This document shows, piece after piece, positions 45,186 to 56,885 of a stretch of 64,000 nt of DNA (position 1 is its first letter; every line of letters starts with the position of its first letter). The DNA comes from Ostrinia nubilalis (Eukaryota > Arthropoda > Insecta > Lepidoptera > Crambidae). Under the pieces are notes generated by a model, which was not told where the DNA came from, did not search any database, and saw only the letters and a list, made by a program, of their open reading frames with translations. Both the position numbers and the translations under genes were made by a program. Location: the NCBI RefSeq assembly GCF_963855985.1, contig NC_087097.1, positions 281,001 to 345,000 of the forward strand, in the 5' to 3' direction.

Positions 45186-46196
45186 AACTCTTATATCTTA
45201 AAAATAATTGATTCAAATATGTACATTGTACATAATATCTTAGTTCATAGCAACAACAATAATTTTGAAATATTTTTATTTGGCTTTGGCTTTAAAAATG
45301 AATGAATCTAACAAATACAGATTTTGTTTTTACTTAAAATTCAAACCTTGGTAGCTACCCCTAAATGTCTTTTAAAAATTAAAAAAAAAATAATGAAAGA
45401 CTTTCATATGGTATATATTCAAATTACGTGGTGCTTGAAAATGTTTCGTAGGAATAAGGACCACCCTAGTATGTAGGTTTCAACATAAAACTGACGTCGG
45501 TTTTCTTTAATAAAGATTTTGGTCCTGACCTAATATAAGGAACATCATATCCATCATTATTATATTTTATTATACTTTACTGGGAAATCGTATACCAGAT
45601 TTGATTGATACGTATCAGACATTATTATGGATAATGATCATACGCTAGTTGGTTTTTATCCGCGTTTCGTAAAAGTAAATTATCAAGAGAAATAACGAAA
45701 TAAAATATTGTAACAACTTGCCTTGCTTTAGACCCTCTTTACTTTGTTTCTTGGTATAAAGACGACAACTTTTATTTTAATAAAATTGTTAGAAGAAGAA
45801 ATTCTTAGAAGATGAAGATGAAAATTGTAAAAGGTCTCTAAACTCATCACTGTTACTGTTTTATGTAATTATATGTGAAATATCGTTTAAATCTGTGTAT
45901 TGCATTGTGTTTATGGTGCAAATTGTGCAAATACTTAGGACCGATTTGACAGTGCAATTTCGAAAATATTACGTTGGATTTTGTTAACATTGTTCTATCT
46001 TTGGAAACAGGTACCTATTTGTTTTATATTTACAACAGTAGTGCATATTTTAGAAGCGAAATACTATTAGTGTGACCTTATACTGTCACCCGCGTAAGAG
46101 GTTATATTTACCTACAATTTTATTAACCTCCAATTATTGATCAATTGATCCTTTGGCATTTACTTTCTAATACTTTATTATTTACCAAAAGCAACA

Positions 46197-47826
46197 ATGC
46201 TTACACGTAAAGCCTTTGCTCGCCGGGAGGAGTCCCAACTCCAACTGGCTTTGAGAGATTTGAAGGCAGCCAAAGACTTGATTGAGCAATTAAATAGGGA
46301 AAGAGAGGACAATGAGAGGGAGCTGATGGATGTGTGGGATAAAAACAAGCATTTAAAGAAAGAGATGGCTGAGCTGCACACCAACTATGAGACAATTGTA
46401 GAGGAACGGAATAGGCTACAATTAATCATTGACGGGTTTGGTGAGTGCAATGAAGAGTACGTACACAACCTCAGACGTATGACCATCATGAAACAAGACC
46501 TTTATGATGCTCACAGCCATATCGAATTAATGGAAGCTGAAAGAGAAGCCTGCACAGCCACCAAAACCCAAACCATGTTTGACGAGTTAGTCGGTAGTGC
46601 GCCCAGCCTGACCCAAACTGCATCTGACAAACAATTAATTACCATAGACCTAACTTGTGATAATACTTTAAACAATACTCCTGTATGTGGTAAGATTGTC
46701 AGATGCAGTAAAAATAAATTTAAAAAGTATGTAAAAATTAGTAATTATATTAAAAAAACAAATAAGTTGATTAAAAAACAAAAATGCTTATACAACAAAG
46801 TAAACTATATAAATGAGAGACAGCGTCTAAAGAATGAGCTTGACATATGTTCCACAATGTTAGAGAATAGTGTACTGAAATATGAACATGATGTCGAAAA
46901 CCTAGAATATAAATTATGTAATCTTAAGAAATCTTTGAACACAATGTCTGAACGGTATCAATGTACAAAAAAAGAGTGTGATGAACATTTCCAGGCTTTG
47001 AAAAAATTTATATCTAATTGCAACTGTCAAAATTCTATCCTATTGGATGAATCTTGTACAGATAGTTTTCAGTTTGGTTGTGAGTCACCACCTACTCTAA
47101 ACACCCTAAACAAAGACTACTGTCCTAGGATATCACACACATTTACCAGCGGCTCCCCAACTAAAAATATTGAAAAAACCAACATAGTAATGTTCAGTGA
47201 TGAGTTAGGCAAAAATATGGGCCAACTTATTAATAGTTACTTGGGACAAAGTGTAATCAACCACTGTTTATCGGGTGCTTCCTATTTACAAATTATGAGA
47301 AAAATAACAAATTATTCGTTCTCAATAAATACCACATTAGTAATTTTAATAGGAAATAGGGGCAATGTAGGCAAAAAAGACCTACTAAATATTTTTTGAT
47401 AGCTTATGTTTACTTAATGTAGATAAAATAATTTTGTTCACATTCCCCTACAGTAGAAGCTTGCCACAGGAGGAAAATAATTTAAGATATAAATTGAATT
47501 TGACATTGAATACACTGACATATAATCAATGCAAATTCCATGTAATTGACATTAACAATTATTTAAAAAATAAATGTTTATTGACAATAGATAAATATAA
47601 TTATCTAAATAAATATTTTAAAAGACGAATAGCGAATTCGCTATCATATTTTATTAAATATTTAGCCATTAATTTGGATAGCCAAACTGCTTTTATTGAG
47701 CAGAACATGGATGTTCGACCCTTGGAATCTGTTCCAAATCATAATTTAAGGCGATTAGAGTCCTCAATCCGCGTCAAATGGGCATTTTGTAAAGCCTACT
47801 CCTCTTTTACTGCTGGACAGAAATAG
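46197..47826 (+). CDS. LINE ORF1-like protein: coiled coils plus SGNH-like C-terminal region, one frameshift
   Basis: The first 400 residues (46197-47399) start MLTRKAFARREESQLQLALR and form long coiled coils (about 5-130 and 185-265), then a region with SGNH-hydrolase character (NIVMFSDELGKNMGQLINSY, NHCLSGASYLQIM, VILIGNRGNVGKKDLLNIF). The frame ends at TGA right after a T6 run (47392-47397). The +1 frame is open across this point (DSLCLLNVDKIILFTFPYSR) and continues to the stop at 47826, so a one-base slip broke one ORF of about 540 codons. SGNH/esterase-bearing ORF1 proteins are known from CR1-type and related LINEs. No ORF2 follows here. Confidence 0.7.
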
Positions 47827-48218
47827 TTGAAAAAAATATATGTTATACAACAGTTCAAGGACTACATTTGTGACGTTTGAATTTCCGCTACGTCTCTTTG
47901 TTTTGGATTAAAAAAATAAATACGGGACATCGATTTTTTACTTAAATTCCCTACTCCTCCGAAACGGCTATGTTAATTTAAAAGATTTTTACACGAATAG
48001 ATTAGGAATTCTTTAATCTTTAAATGACACGTTGCGTTTTTCAATCGAACATTACTTTCATTCATAAATTTTACTTTTGATAAATTCCGAACGTTTTGCT
48101 GTTGAGGGGGCCCTCGCGGGGTGCGGGCGGCAGTCGGCCGCTGGCCTTCAGACGGGGAGGTTGTGTCACTCGCTGCAAACTGACATTAGCGATCAAAATG
48201 AATTTTTTCTTTGGCCGA

Positions 48219-48336
48219 GTTGCACCACCTGACGTGACCTAACTTTGACCGTAGCTTTGGCGATAACCGGTGTTTTTTTTGTATGGAGTTTGACAGATTT
48301 TTGACCTTTGTCAAATTTAAAATAAGATGGTGCAAC
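48219..48336. mobile_element. 118-bp MITE
   Basis: Ends GTTGCACCACCT and, inverted, GTTGCACCATCT. The interior GGTGTTTTTTTTGTATGGAG then TTTGACAG recurs at 37785-37857. No coding capacity; target duplication unclear. Confidence 0.65.
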
Positions 48337-50472
48337 CTAGTTTTTGGTTGACAATAGTTTTTATGTCAGAGTTGTTCATAGAGCACGTTCAGTCAGACGA
48401 TACGATTGAATTAAGGCATGCTCGGACGCTATTATCTACCTAAATAGAATCTATTAGTATAAAAAAATCGACTCCAAAAAAAAACGGCACTAGTTAGGGA
48501 AAAGTTGAAAATATATTCCGTTATTTACTAGGCCTTTGCAATCAGTAACCAAATTAGGAGCGAGTCAGAATCAGTAACTTAATCGATTTACGTGAAGAAA
48601 ACAATTTATATTGGGTAGTATTTAAACGAGTGACTGTAAATTTATGTTGTAAGTGTCAAAAATAATTAATGTTGGCTAAAGAATTACTAAGTGAGCGACT
48701 GAGTGCGAGTGACGAAAAATCAAAAAAATAGCAACTTACAAAAAAAAATTGAGTTCCTTAAAATACAAAATGAGAAGCTTCATAATATTTGAGCGACCTA
48801 ATATTTGATTGAGTGTCAACGTTAGGTCTTGCATTTTTTTCAATATTTGGCAAATGCTTTTTTATACTGAGCGGTATTTTTAACTTTAATGAAGTGTTTC
48901 GAATGCAAAAACTACTTTTGAAAAATGCTATTATGAGCGGCGTATTATGAGCCCACATTTAAATAAAAAATGATCTTATGAAATAAATATTTGACGGAAC
49001 ACTATTCTAGTAGCGAAAAAAATAAATCATTAAAATTTAAGGGTAGGTAATCAAATGAAACAATGTATTACGAAAAATGAAATAAATTTGTATTTTCTTA
49101 AATCGAATCAACAAAAAAAAACAAAATAAAATAAGTCGCTTCTGTCGACCCAAAAAAAAGTAATCTTATTAATAAGGTTCATTGGTACCTATGAGGATTG
49201 AGGAGCTCTACCTACTCATCGTCACTGTATGATAAGTGCTGGCTTGGACTTAGCGGGCCGGCCTCGTTTAATTTTTTGTCCAATAGGTATCAGTTTTGCT
49301 TCCAGTGGCGGTGTTGTTAGTTTGAGCCGAATTGCTAGACCCAAAACGTGTTTGCATACATATTTTGTTAAAAATTCAGTCGCCCCGCCCCTATTCGAAT
49401 TCGCGCGCTGTAACAATCTGTAGTTTTCATTAATAAAGCGTATCAAAATAAAAAACATGAGACCTCAAATATAATATCAGTAACCAATAATCATTAATAA
49501 AGCAGCTCACAAAACTTTGCTTAGAATTAACTTTTTTGTAGTTCGTTCAGTAAAACCTCAATTAGAAAAATGTAATGTATCTTCATATTAAAGTTGCCCT
49601 CTCTGTATTTCTAGTCGCTCACTTAGTAATTTAGTCGCCCGGATATTATTTTTATGTCTGAAATGTAATAATCAAAACCCACATTTTGTAAGCTCGTTCT
49701 GGATTTTATTATTGATCAATATTCGTAGTTAGTTTGGTAAATTTTTCGCTTATCCAAATTCATACCGCTCAAGGTATTAAAACAGTATGCCATCATCAGT
49801 CGCAAAGTTTTTTCTTAGTCGCTCGTTTTATAATTCCCCATTTATATGTTTCATACTTAGGCTTGGCGCAAATGGGCCATTTAGAATTAGATTTTCAATA
49901 TGTTTCTTTGCGAAAATACCGCAGTTAAAAAAAATAAGATAAAGTGATATTGATAAATTGTTCTATTATAGAGCTTATTAAAAAATGTAGATACTGATTA
50001 CAAATGCCCGTATATCATGATTGATATTTTCGGAGTCGGTGACAGCCTACCTTTTGGTGATTCGTTTTGGAGTTGGTTTTAATTTTTGGTGAAAATTAAT
50101 TTATTTCATGCCTTTAGTAGACTATAGGTACTCAATAGACCTTGTTGTTGCCACTGAAGGTGCATAGGTACACAGTACATTGATACCATATTTTTCATGT
50201 TAAGTGCAAATAAACTTCCCTAAATTACCTAACCATGAAACGTACCTATAGGCTATAATAATTAAAAAGTTTCGTCGATAAAAACTGAAATCCTCTTATA
50301 AGATGATGAATTTTGGGAGCATGTCATGAAACTAAAATAATTATTAGCATACAAAAACTTGTTTAAAAAAAAGGTTTTTTCTTTTAATTTATTTTTTTAT
50401 TTATGATGCGGAATTTGCTGCGGCGTAGTAGCAAAGATTTTTCGTTATGTGGCTCGTAATAATTTCGAAGAA
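48337..50472. other. AT-rich region with dispersed GAGCGAC/GTCGCTC words
   Basis: An exact 18-bp inverted repeat ATTACTAAGTGAGCGACT sits at 48683-48700 and 49613-49630, with further GTCGCTC, GAGCGG and GTCGCCC words around it. Between them the minus strand has a 78-residue ORF (49222-49458) ending GQKIKRGRPAKSKPALIIQ, reminiscent of a GRP-type tail seen near SWIM-like domains. It may be a decayed DNA transposon; not classified. Confidence 0.35.
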
Positions 50473-50785
50473 TAGGGATGTTTCCTGGGTAAAGCAAGAG
50501 TTTGAATTAGTCCGTCGGTCAACTTACCAAAAAAATACTTTAAATGTATTTTTCACTTTTTTAAACTTATGAAAATTTAAAGAGATAAAGCGCGCCAAAG
50601 TTCAGAAGAGGCACATGACGTTAAGGCATGCATAAAATTGTTGCGATTTGTGACATCACGCGGAATTTCATCGCATCATAACTTCGTAATTACGTTTGTT
50701 GACAAATAAAAATATCCCGTGTCCAATATTTTTTGATAGTGTAATTAACGGACTAAAAGTGGTTTTTTTAAGAAACTAGCCTATT

Positions 50786-51115
50786 CCTACGGCCACATTC
50801 CAGCTCCATCATCAGACCCTGTTTGCCTTTGAGAATTGAAGTAGGTAGGTACTCGTGATTTTTAAAGTAGCTTACTTACTTAATATTACTTACTTATATT
50901 CATATAAATAAATAAATACAAATCAAACGAGCCTAAACTCGATGGAATCGTTTAATCCCGGAGTTGCTATGGGGCCACTGGCATTCCAGCTCTATCATCA
51001 GATCGACTCCATGTCATCACAATATTGCATTGTCATCCGAATTACATGTATATCCAAAATTTTAACTCAATCAGTTGTTGAAGGGTTTCTAATAAAAAGA
51101 CGAGATTAAACACGT
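50786..51115. repeat. Lepidopteran-type interspersed repeat
   Basis: CATTCCAGCTCCATCATCAG at 50806 and CATTCCAGCTCTATCATCAG at 50983 are two forms of a segment, with CATCACAATATTGCATTGTC and ATCCGAATTACATGTATATC following the second. The motif set is familiar from lepidopteran genomes, but I cannot name the family. Confidence 0.4.
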
Positions 51116-52775
51116 CATTTCCAGTTTATTCTTCATAAGTGACACAAAGAGAATGACAATAGACAAAAGAAGAAACATTTGCTTTTTTAAACCATAGACA
51201 ATACTACTATGTGTTCCAATACCTACAGTCGTCGTCAGGAAGTTGCTCTAGGGTATTTCGCCGAAACAGTAAATTTTCTGTGTCCAGGCAGGCGAACACA
51301 TGTTTTTTTTTTATATTTATAAGTATAAAACTATTTTTATGGGAAAGTTAATCAAAAGTTTTATTTGTTTTTGCTATTACAATAGCAGAAACTACAAATA
51401 ATACCGTAAAAACTTAATCAAAAGTCGTTTTTCTAATTTCCTTGTTATGTCCATTACTGTTGTTTGCCAAAATGAAGGCACATTATAACAAATTGAAGCG
51501 TAATTTCATTCTAATAGCACTCTCTTTATATTTGAGAAACGTTTGGCTATCGGAAAATAAAAACTTTAAATGTCAAATACTTAAAGAAAGGAAATAAAGT
51601 GAAGTTAAGTTCTTGTCCGAGTCAAAAGTATAATTTCCCTGGGTCTTCTTTTCGACCATTGTAGTAACGAAACGAAAGAACTTAGAATGTAATGCACTGC
51701 ACCGTTACACTCGGCCATTTCGTCCCAAGAGGCCATCGAGGCAGGACAGTACTTCGTTGAACAGTTTCGCGACAAATCGCATAAGTAGGTCTCTCCTTGG
51801 GTTTTTGTTTACTAAAAAGTCAATTTCTTTGGACGGTTTTTTGCAGCTAAACAATGGATTAATTTTATTGTTTATTTACACAGATGTAGTGTCTGTAGGG
51901 GTAAACCCATGATTTAAATAGTAAATGCATAGGGTAAATAGGTTTTTGTCTGTGGTGTCTTTTAGGCATAAATCTAATTTCTTTGGCCCTAATTTCCTTG
52001 TTTTCCGTGGCATAAAAAGGCCTAGGAAATTATAAAAGACCATTTTTAATTCGGCGTAAAATCAAATTTTGAGTATTTCTTTATTGGAATAAGTTTAAAA
52101 TTTACATTTTAAGAAATGGGTATCAGAAAATAGATATAGAACAACTTGTTTTTAACTCTTAACTCAATCTACTGAATTTATCTTCCTTAGTTGTGTAAAA
52201 AGGTCGTAATGATACAATATTCATTGGTATACATGTTTGCTTGCGAAGGTACACAAAAATGGGTCGAACAAAAAAAAGCAAACCACAGAAGAAAACTTAG
52301 AGAAAAAAAAAATATAATAATTTCCTTGGCTACCAAAAATTCATGACCTTATAACTTTGTTTCTAAAACGAATTATGACACCCCTTTTAGATATATTAGC
52401 TTAGTTTTTGTTACTTAATACAATGGGAAACTAAAAATAGTTAAAAACAAAAATATATTTTGTACCAACGAAATTAGGCAAAATTGACCATTTTTGGCGA
52501 AATACCTTCTAACAAATTCAGCTTGCAAGATTCCACCCGAAGTTACCTATATATTACATGTCGGCTGAACCGACAAAAACATTAGAAAATTTACGAAAAA
52601 AAAAAAATATATCCCGTACAAAATGTTCATGGATTGTGTTATTTTTATTAAATACCTTTACGTCTGAGTTAAATGACACCGACATCAAGATTCATCAATT
52701 AAAGTTTAAAATAATAGGCAGTAATGTCATGAAAAAAAGAGCTTCTATTCTGTATCTACCTATGCCCGTGTAATT
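51116..52775. other. AT-rich sequence inside the inverted-repeat element
   Basis: Repeated words such as TTTCTTTGG and GGCATAAA are visible, but no ORF of substance or repeat partner was recognised. A 71-residue ORF at 52558-52773 has no recognisable product. Confidence 0.4.
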
Positions 52776-55400
52776 TTGATCGGTGTCAAATCGGAGTTTT
52801 CGTGCGGGGTGCGCGGGTGTTTCGCGCGGCGTGAAGGTCAAACGCCCAAGGTCATTGAGGACTCTAATCGCCTTAAATTACATCGTAAGACAATAGAGGA
52901 TAACTCTGGCATACAAAATTCGGGTACAAAGAAATTTAACGGTTTTAATTTAGTGCATCAAAATGTACAAGGCTTCTCCGGCAAAGACTTGGAAATTGAG
53001 TTATTTATCCAAGAATTGAATATTCATGTCTTATGTTTAACGGAACATTGGCTCAGGCAATATGAACTAATGCTGAGCATTAATAGTTATAAGCTTATTA
53101 GTTCATTCACTAGAGAGTTAGCTATTCGTGGAGGGTCACTAATATTAATCAATGATAAATTAAAATGTAAAGAGCGTAAAGATATTGTATCTCTCTCTGT
53201 TGAGCGAACTATTGAGCTGTCATGTGCAGAACTGGACGACTATGTTATTGTATGTGTATATAGACCCCCATCTAGTAACTATGAATTATTTAAAACCACA
53301 ATGGAAGAGGTACTTAGAAGAGTGTGTAATAGTTCAAAGAAAGTAGTTGTATGTGGAGACTTTAATATCAATATAATAGAAGATTCCTCTCTTTCAATAC
53401 GGTTTTTAAATTTATTCAAATCTTTTAACTTGTTAAATCTTTTCTCTGAACCAACTAGGGTGACTCCAACATCAGCTACTTGCTTAGACAATATATTCTG
53501 TAACTGCTTAGTGCTAGAGAAATCAATAATAAATTTTGTTAATTCTGATCATTGCGGTCAAATAGCGTCATTTCAACACCATTTTGTGCCATCGAGCAAG
53601 GAAATAGAATGTAGACCAGTCACTGCATCCCAGAAAGACAAATTTAAATCTCAAATATCTATTAAGGTCCCACTTTTGCATTATTTTAACTGTAGTATAA
53701 ATATTTTATATGAGCAATTATTTGAATTAATTAAAAATGAGTTCAATAAAACTTTTCCTAAGAAAACAATTATTATTAAAAACAATAAAACTAAATTCAG
53801 TGACTGGGCTACAGTAGGTATTTATATTAGTAGGAAAAAAATGTTTGAATTATATGGTAGAAAAGCCTATAGTAGCGACCCGGACTTTATAGAATATGTA
53901 AAAAAATACTCAAAAGTTTTTAAACAAGTTTGTACTATGGCAAAATCTATTTACATACGTGACAAAATTAAAAACTCTGGCAACAAAATTAAAGCTACTT
54001 GGAATTGTATTAATAAAGAAACTTGTAGAATTATATCTCGGGATGACACATTCGCATTAAAAATTGATAATAAGTATATTAAATGCAATGATAAGGTAGC
54101 AAACGCATTCGAAGGTTACTTCTCAAATGTACCAATCATAACAACAAGCAATCTTAATTCATGTTCATATCAGGCAATGTCTCTTCTCGAGGGTTGTGTT
54201 GATGTTTGCAATAGTCCATTAAAATTTAGACAAATAGACCCCATAGTTATTATAAAAACTTTCAAAGAACTAAATATAAAAAAGACAGAGGATATATGGG
54301 GCATATCAACAGACATAATAAAACCCATCATTCCTCTTATAGCTCCCCATTTAGCTCATATCTTTAATGAATGTATTAACGAAGGTCAGTTCCCTACCCT
54401 GATGAAACATAGTAAAATCATACCATTATTTAAAGCAGGAGACAAAAGTGACCCATCCAACTTTAGACCTATATCGATACTACCTGCGCTCAGTAAAATA
54501 TTTAAAAAAATTATTTTCAATCAACTACTGTCTCATTTTAACTTAAATAAACTGTTTCATGAAAAACAATATGGGTTCACAAAAGGGAAAAGTACGACCG
54601 ATGCAGGGGTTGCTCTTATCAAACACATTTTCGATGCTTGGCAGGAGAAAAAAGATGCTATTGGTGTATTTTGTGACTTATCGAAGGCGTTTGACTGTGT
54701 TGATCATCAAACTCTGTTATTTAAGCTAGAACATTATGGCGTATCAGGCAAGGCCTTAAGCCTATTACACTCTTACCTCTCAGACAGATTACAAAAAGTA
54801 AATATTCACGGAACTAACTCTTCGGGCGCCCCCCTAAAAATGGGAGTGCCCCAAGGCTCAATACTGGGACCATTGCTCTTTCTGATTTATATAAATGATC
54901 TACCTTTTTATTCAAAGGACCTTTGTGAGATAGTATTATTTGCTGATGACACTTCTTTAATTTTTAAAACTGACAGGCGTCAGGAAATATTTGACGACGT
55001 GAATAATGCTCTTTCCAAAGTATTAGACTGGTTTACAACTAATAATTTGCTATTAAACGCAAAAAAAACTAAATGTTTAAAATTCACTATGCCTAATGTC
55101 AAACAAGTTAATACTAATATTACAGTAAATAATGAACGCGTTGAACTGATAAACTCTACTGTCTTTCTAGGTATTACCCTAGACTGTAAATTACAATGGG
55201 GCCCCCATATTGCTGCCTTGGCGGGAAGACTTAGTTCAGCTGCCTTTGCGGTGAGAAAGATCAGAAACTTGACTGATGTTGAAACAGCAAGGCTTGTATA
55301 TTTTAGTTATTTTCATAGTATTATGTCTTATGGTCTTTTACTGTGGGGCTCAGCAGCAGACATAGAATCAATTTTCATTTTACAGAAAAGACGGTCTTAA
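52776..55400 (+). CDS. LINE ORF2: endonuclease/reverse transcriptase (main part)
   Basis: 874 residues as read; conserved sequence starts near residue 57 (FNLVHQNVQGFSGKDLEIEL). Endonuclease motifs: LCLTEHWL (Glu), IRGGSLILI, CVYRPPSSN, VVVCGDFNINII and NSDHCGQI. RT motifs: SNFRPISILPALSKIFKKII, GVFCDLSKAFDCVDHQTLLF, GVPQGSILGPLLFLIYIND and the catalytic VLFADDTSLIF. After ILQKRRS a stop appears at 55398-55400 and the reading frame changes, with a small deletion likely. The start codon is uncertain because the element is probably 5'-truncated. The coding bias toward AT contrasts with the GC-rich Jockey-like LINE at 3109. Confidence 0.9.
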   Translation: MIGVKSEFSCGVRGCFARREGQTPKVIEDSNRLKLHRKTIEDNSGIQNSGTKKFNGFNLVHQNVQGFSGKDLEIELFIQELNIHVLCLTEHWLRQYELMLSINSYKLISSFTRELAIRGGSLILINDKLKCKERKDIVSLSVERTIELSCAELDDYVIVCVYRPPSSNYELFKTTMEEVLRRVCNSSKKVVVCGDFNINIIEDSSLSIRFLNLFKSFNLLNLFSEPTRVTPTSATCLDNIFCNCLVLEKSIINFVNSDHCGQIASFQHHFVPSSKEIECRPVTASQKDKFKSQISIKVPLLHYFNCSINILYEQLFELIKNEFNKTFPKKTIIIKNNKTKFSDWATVGIYISRKKMFELYGRKAYSSDPDFIEYVKKYSKVFKQVCTMAKSIYIRDKIKNSGNKIKATWNCINKETCRIISRDDTFALKIDNKYIKCNDKVANAFEGYFSNVPIITTSNLNSCSYQAMSLLEGCVDVCNSPLKFRQIDPIVIIKTFKELNIKKTEDIWGISTDIIKPIIPLIAPHLAHIFNECINEGQFPTLMKHSKIIPLFKAGDKSDPSNFRPISILPALSKIFKKIIFNQLLSHFNLNKLFHEKQYGFTKGKSTTDAGVALIKHIFDAWQEKKDAIGVFCDLSKAFDCVDHQTLLFKLEHYGVSGKALSLLHSYLSDRLQKVNIHGTNSSGAPLKMGVPQGSILGPLLFLIYINDLPFYSKDLCEIVLFADDTSLIFKTDRRQEIFDDVNNALSKVLDWFTTNNLLLNAKKTKCLKFTMPNVKQVNTNITVNNERVELINSTVFLGITLDCKLQWGPHIAALAGRLSSAAFAVRKIRNLTDVETARLVYFSYFHSIMSYGLLLWGSAADIESIFILQKRRS

Positions 55401-55758
55401 ACCACGTGACTCGCTTAGAGAAGTTTTTAAAGAAATCAATATATTGACTGTGGCTTCGCAATACATATTTGATAACATTATGTATGTTCGTAAACATATA
55501 CATTTATTTACTAAGAAAAGTGACGTCCACTCATTTAACACGAGACATAAAAATAAACTTGCTGTTCCATCATTTAGGTTGCATAAGATAGGTAATTCAT
55601 TCTTGGGGAAATGTATTACCATATTTAACAAAATACCACACAACCTTGTTGAATTGCCAATAGACAAATTTAAGATACATATAAAAAATACCCTTATGTC
55701 CAAAGGGTACTACAAGGTTCGAGACTATATTGATGACAAGGATGCGTGGTCAGTTTAG
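55393..55758 (+). CDS. LINE ORF2 C-terminal remainder after frameshift
   Basis: The +1 frame continues from GLKPRDSLREVFKEINILTV through NIMYVRKHIHLFTKKSD and NSFLGKCITIFNKIPHN to the stop at 55758. It aligns by eye with the C-terminus encoded at 44520-44993 (FVKRYIHLFDKN, MAIKIFNKLPEDI), which supports the same LINE group. Confidence 0.85.
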   Translation, partial: GLKPRDSLREVFKEINILTVASQYIFDNIMYVRKHIHLFTKKSDVHSFNTRHKNKLAVPSFRLHKIGNSFLGKCITIFNKIPHNLVELPIDKFKIHIKNTLMSKGYYKVRDYIDDKDAWSV

Positions 55759-56885
55759 TCTGCACATATTTGATGTACTTAAATTTGACTATTCTTACCG
55801 TTAGATAATTCCTGGCAATAAGTGGTGACTGAGTTTGTTCCGGCGTTTCTTCTCAGCACTTGCCATATGTTTGTCTCGAAGCGCTGGTAGGGCCCAAAAG
55901 ATAAGGAGACATGTAAAGTGCCCCATAAGGGCTACCTTTTCTTTTTTTATTATTTTCTATTGACGTTCATAAGTGCCACTTGTGGTCTAAACTGAATAAA
56001 TATTTTTGATTTTGATTTTGATTTTTTGATTTTGAAAAGTTGGTATTAATAATATGACTAGAATCTTTTATATTATTACTGTTTGTCAATTTGTGAATGA
56101 AAATTAATAAACAAGTGAAATATTAAATTCTTAGTGACTTCTTTCCCAAACTCTAAGAATGTGACACTTAAAATCACTGTGACTTATGACTTTACTTTGC
56201 AGTTCATCACTATCCTTTATTAAAGTAGAAAATCCTTACAAAGATGCAAAGATATGCAACAGCTTTGCTCCGAGAAAACCCTGCCAATACAGAAAGTTTC
56301 GACAACTCGATAAGAATACGAAAATTGAACTACCGCACAAGTTAAACTGGCAGCGAACAAACTGAACCGACCTGTTTACTACTGATAAAATTGAACAGTC
56401 TATCCCTACTACCTACTGAATTGTCAAGTTTGCCAATAAGCTAGCTTCCTAAAAAAAACTAAGACCGTCAATTACATTTGAAATCGAAAAATATTGGACA
56501 CGTCGTATATTCTTATTAGTAAATCAAACGAAGTAACGTGACTTCACAAAGTGCTGTACTTTTAAGCACACTGACGCCACGGGACTCTACCTTTGAACTT
56601 TGGCGAGCTGTATTTCTTTCAATTTTCATTAGTTTAAAAAAGTGAAAATTACGTGCCGTTCATTGCAATTCAAATCCTTGCTTTTTTACCCAGGAAACAT
56701 CCCTATTGTTATAACAAAATATGCCGGTATATTTCAAAGGTCTTCGTAACAATACAAACAAAACAGTCAAGCTCAAGCCCGATAACGAATTAGCGCGTTT
56801 TGGGTATGATTATGATAGGTCGAGTGTCAAACAATCGGCTTAATTGGATTGACTCGAAGGCTGCTGGCGATATTTGGGTCGCGGC

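Larger units (their letters stand above)
43210..45468. mobile_element. hAT-like DNA transposon (non-autonomous) with nested retroposons
   Basis: A 16-bp terminal inverted repeat TAGGGTGGTCCTTATT (43210-43225 and 45453-45468) is flanked by an 8-bp direct repeat GTATGTAG (43202-43209 and 45469-45476). TAGGG ends plus 8-bp target duplications fit the hAT superfamily. No transposase is seen; the interior is filled by two retroposon fragments, so the original element was shorter. Confidence 0.85.
52776..56036 (+). mobile_element. 5'-truncated LINE with (TTTTGA)n tail
   Basis: Encodes an ORF2 in two pieces, followed by a 3' UTR with AATAAA (55995-56000) and a TTTTGA-repeat tail (56005-56036). It sits inside the inverted-repeat element 50475-56703, so it arrived later. 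Related RT C-termini occur at 44227-45185, and a 3' UTR relic at 11268. The 5' boundary is uncertain. Confidence 0.82.
50475..56703. mobile_element. Element with about 300-bp terminal inverted repeats
   Basis: GGGATGTTTCCTGGGTAAA at 50475 is found inverted ending at 56703. Similarity continues inward through CACTTTTTTAAACT-ATGAAAA, CGCCAAAGTTCA and GTGTCCAATATTTTT to about 50785 on the left and 56435 on the right. TA dinucleotides flank both ends (50473-50474, 56704-56705), as for Tc1/mariner-type insertion, although the arms are long for that group. No transposase was recognised. The interior holds a LINE (52776-56036) and another repeat. Confidence 0.78.

Noticed and set aside
46197..55758. 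ORF1 at 46.2 kb and ORF2 at 52.8 kb as one LINE with a 5-kb insertion
   Set aside because: The ORF2 lies inside the inverted-repeat element 50475-56703 and ORF1 outside it, and no matching junctions were found, so two separate copies are more likely.
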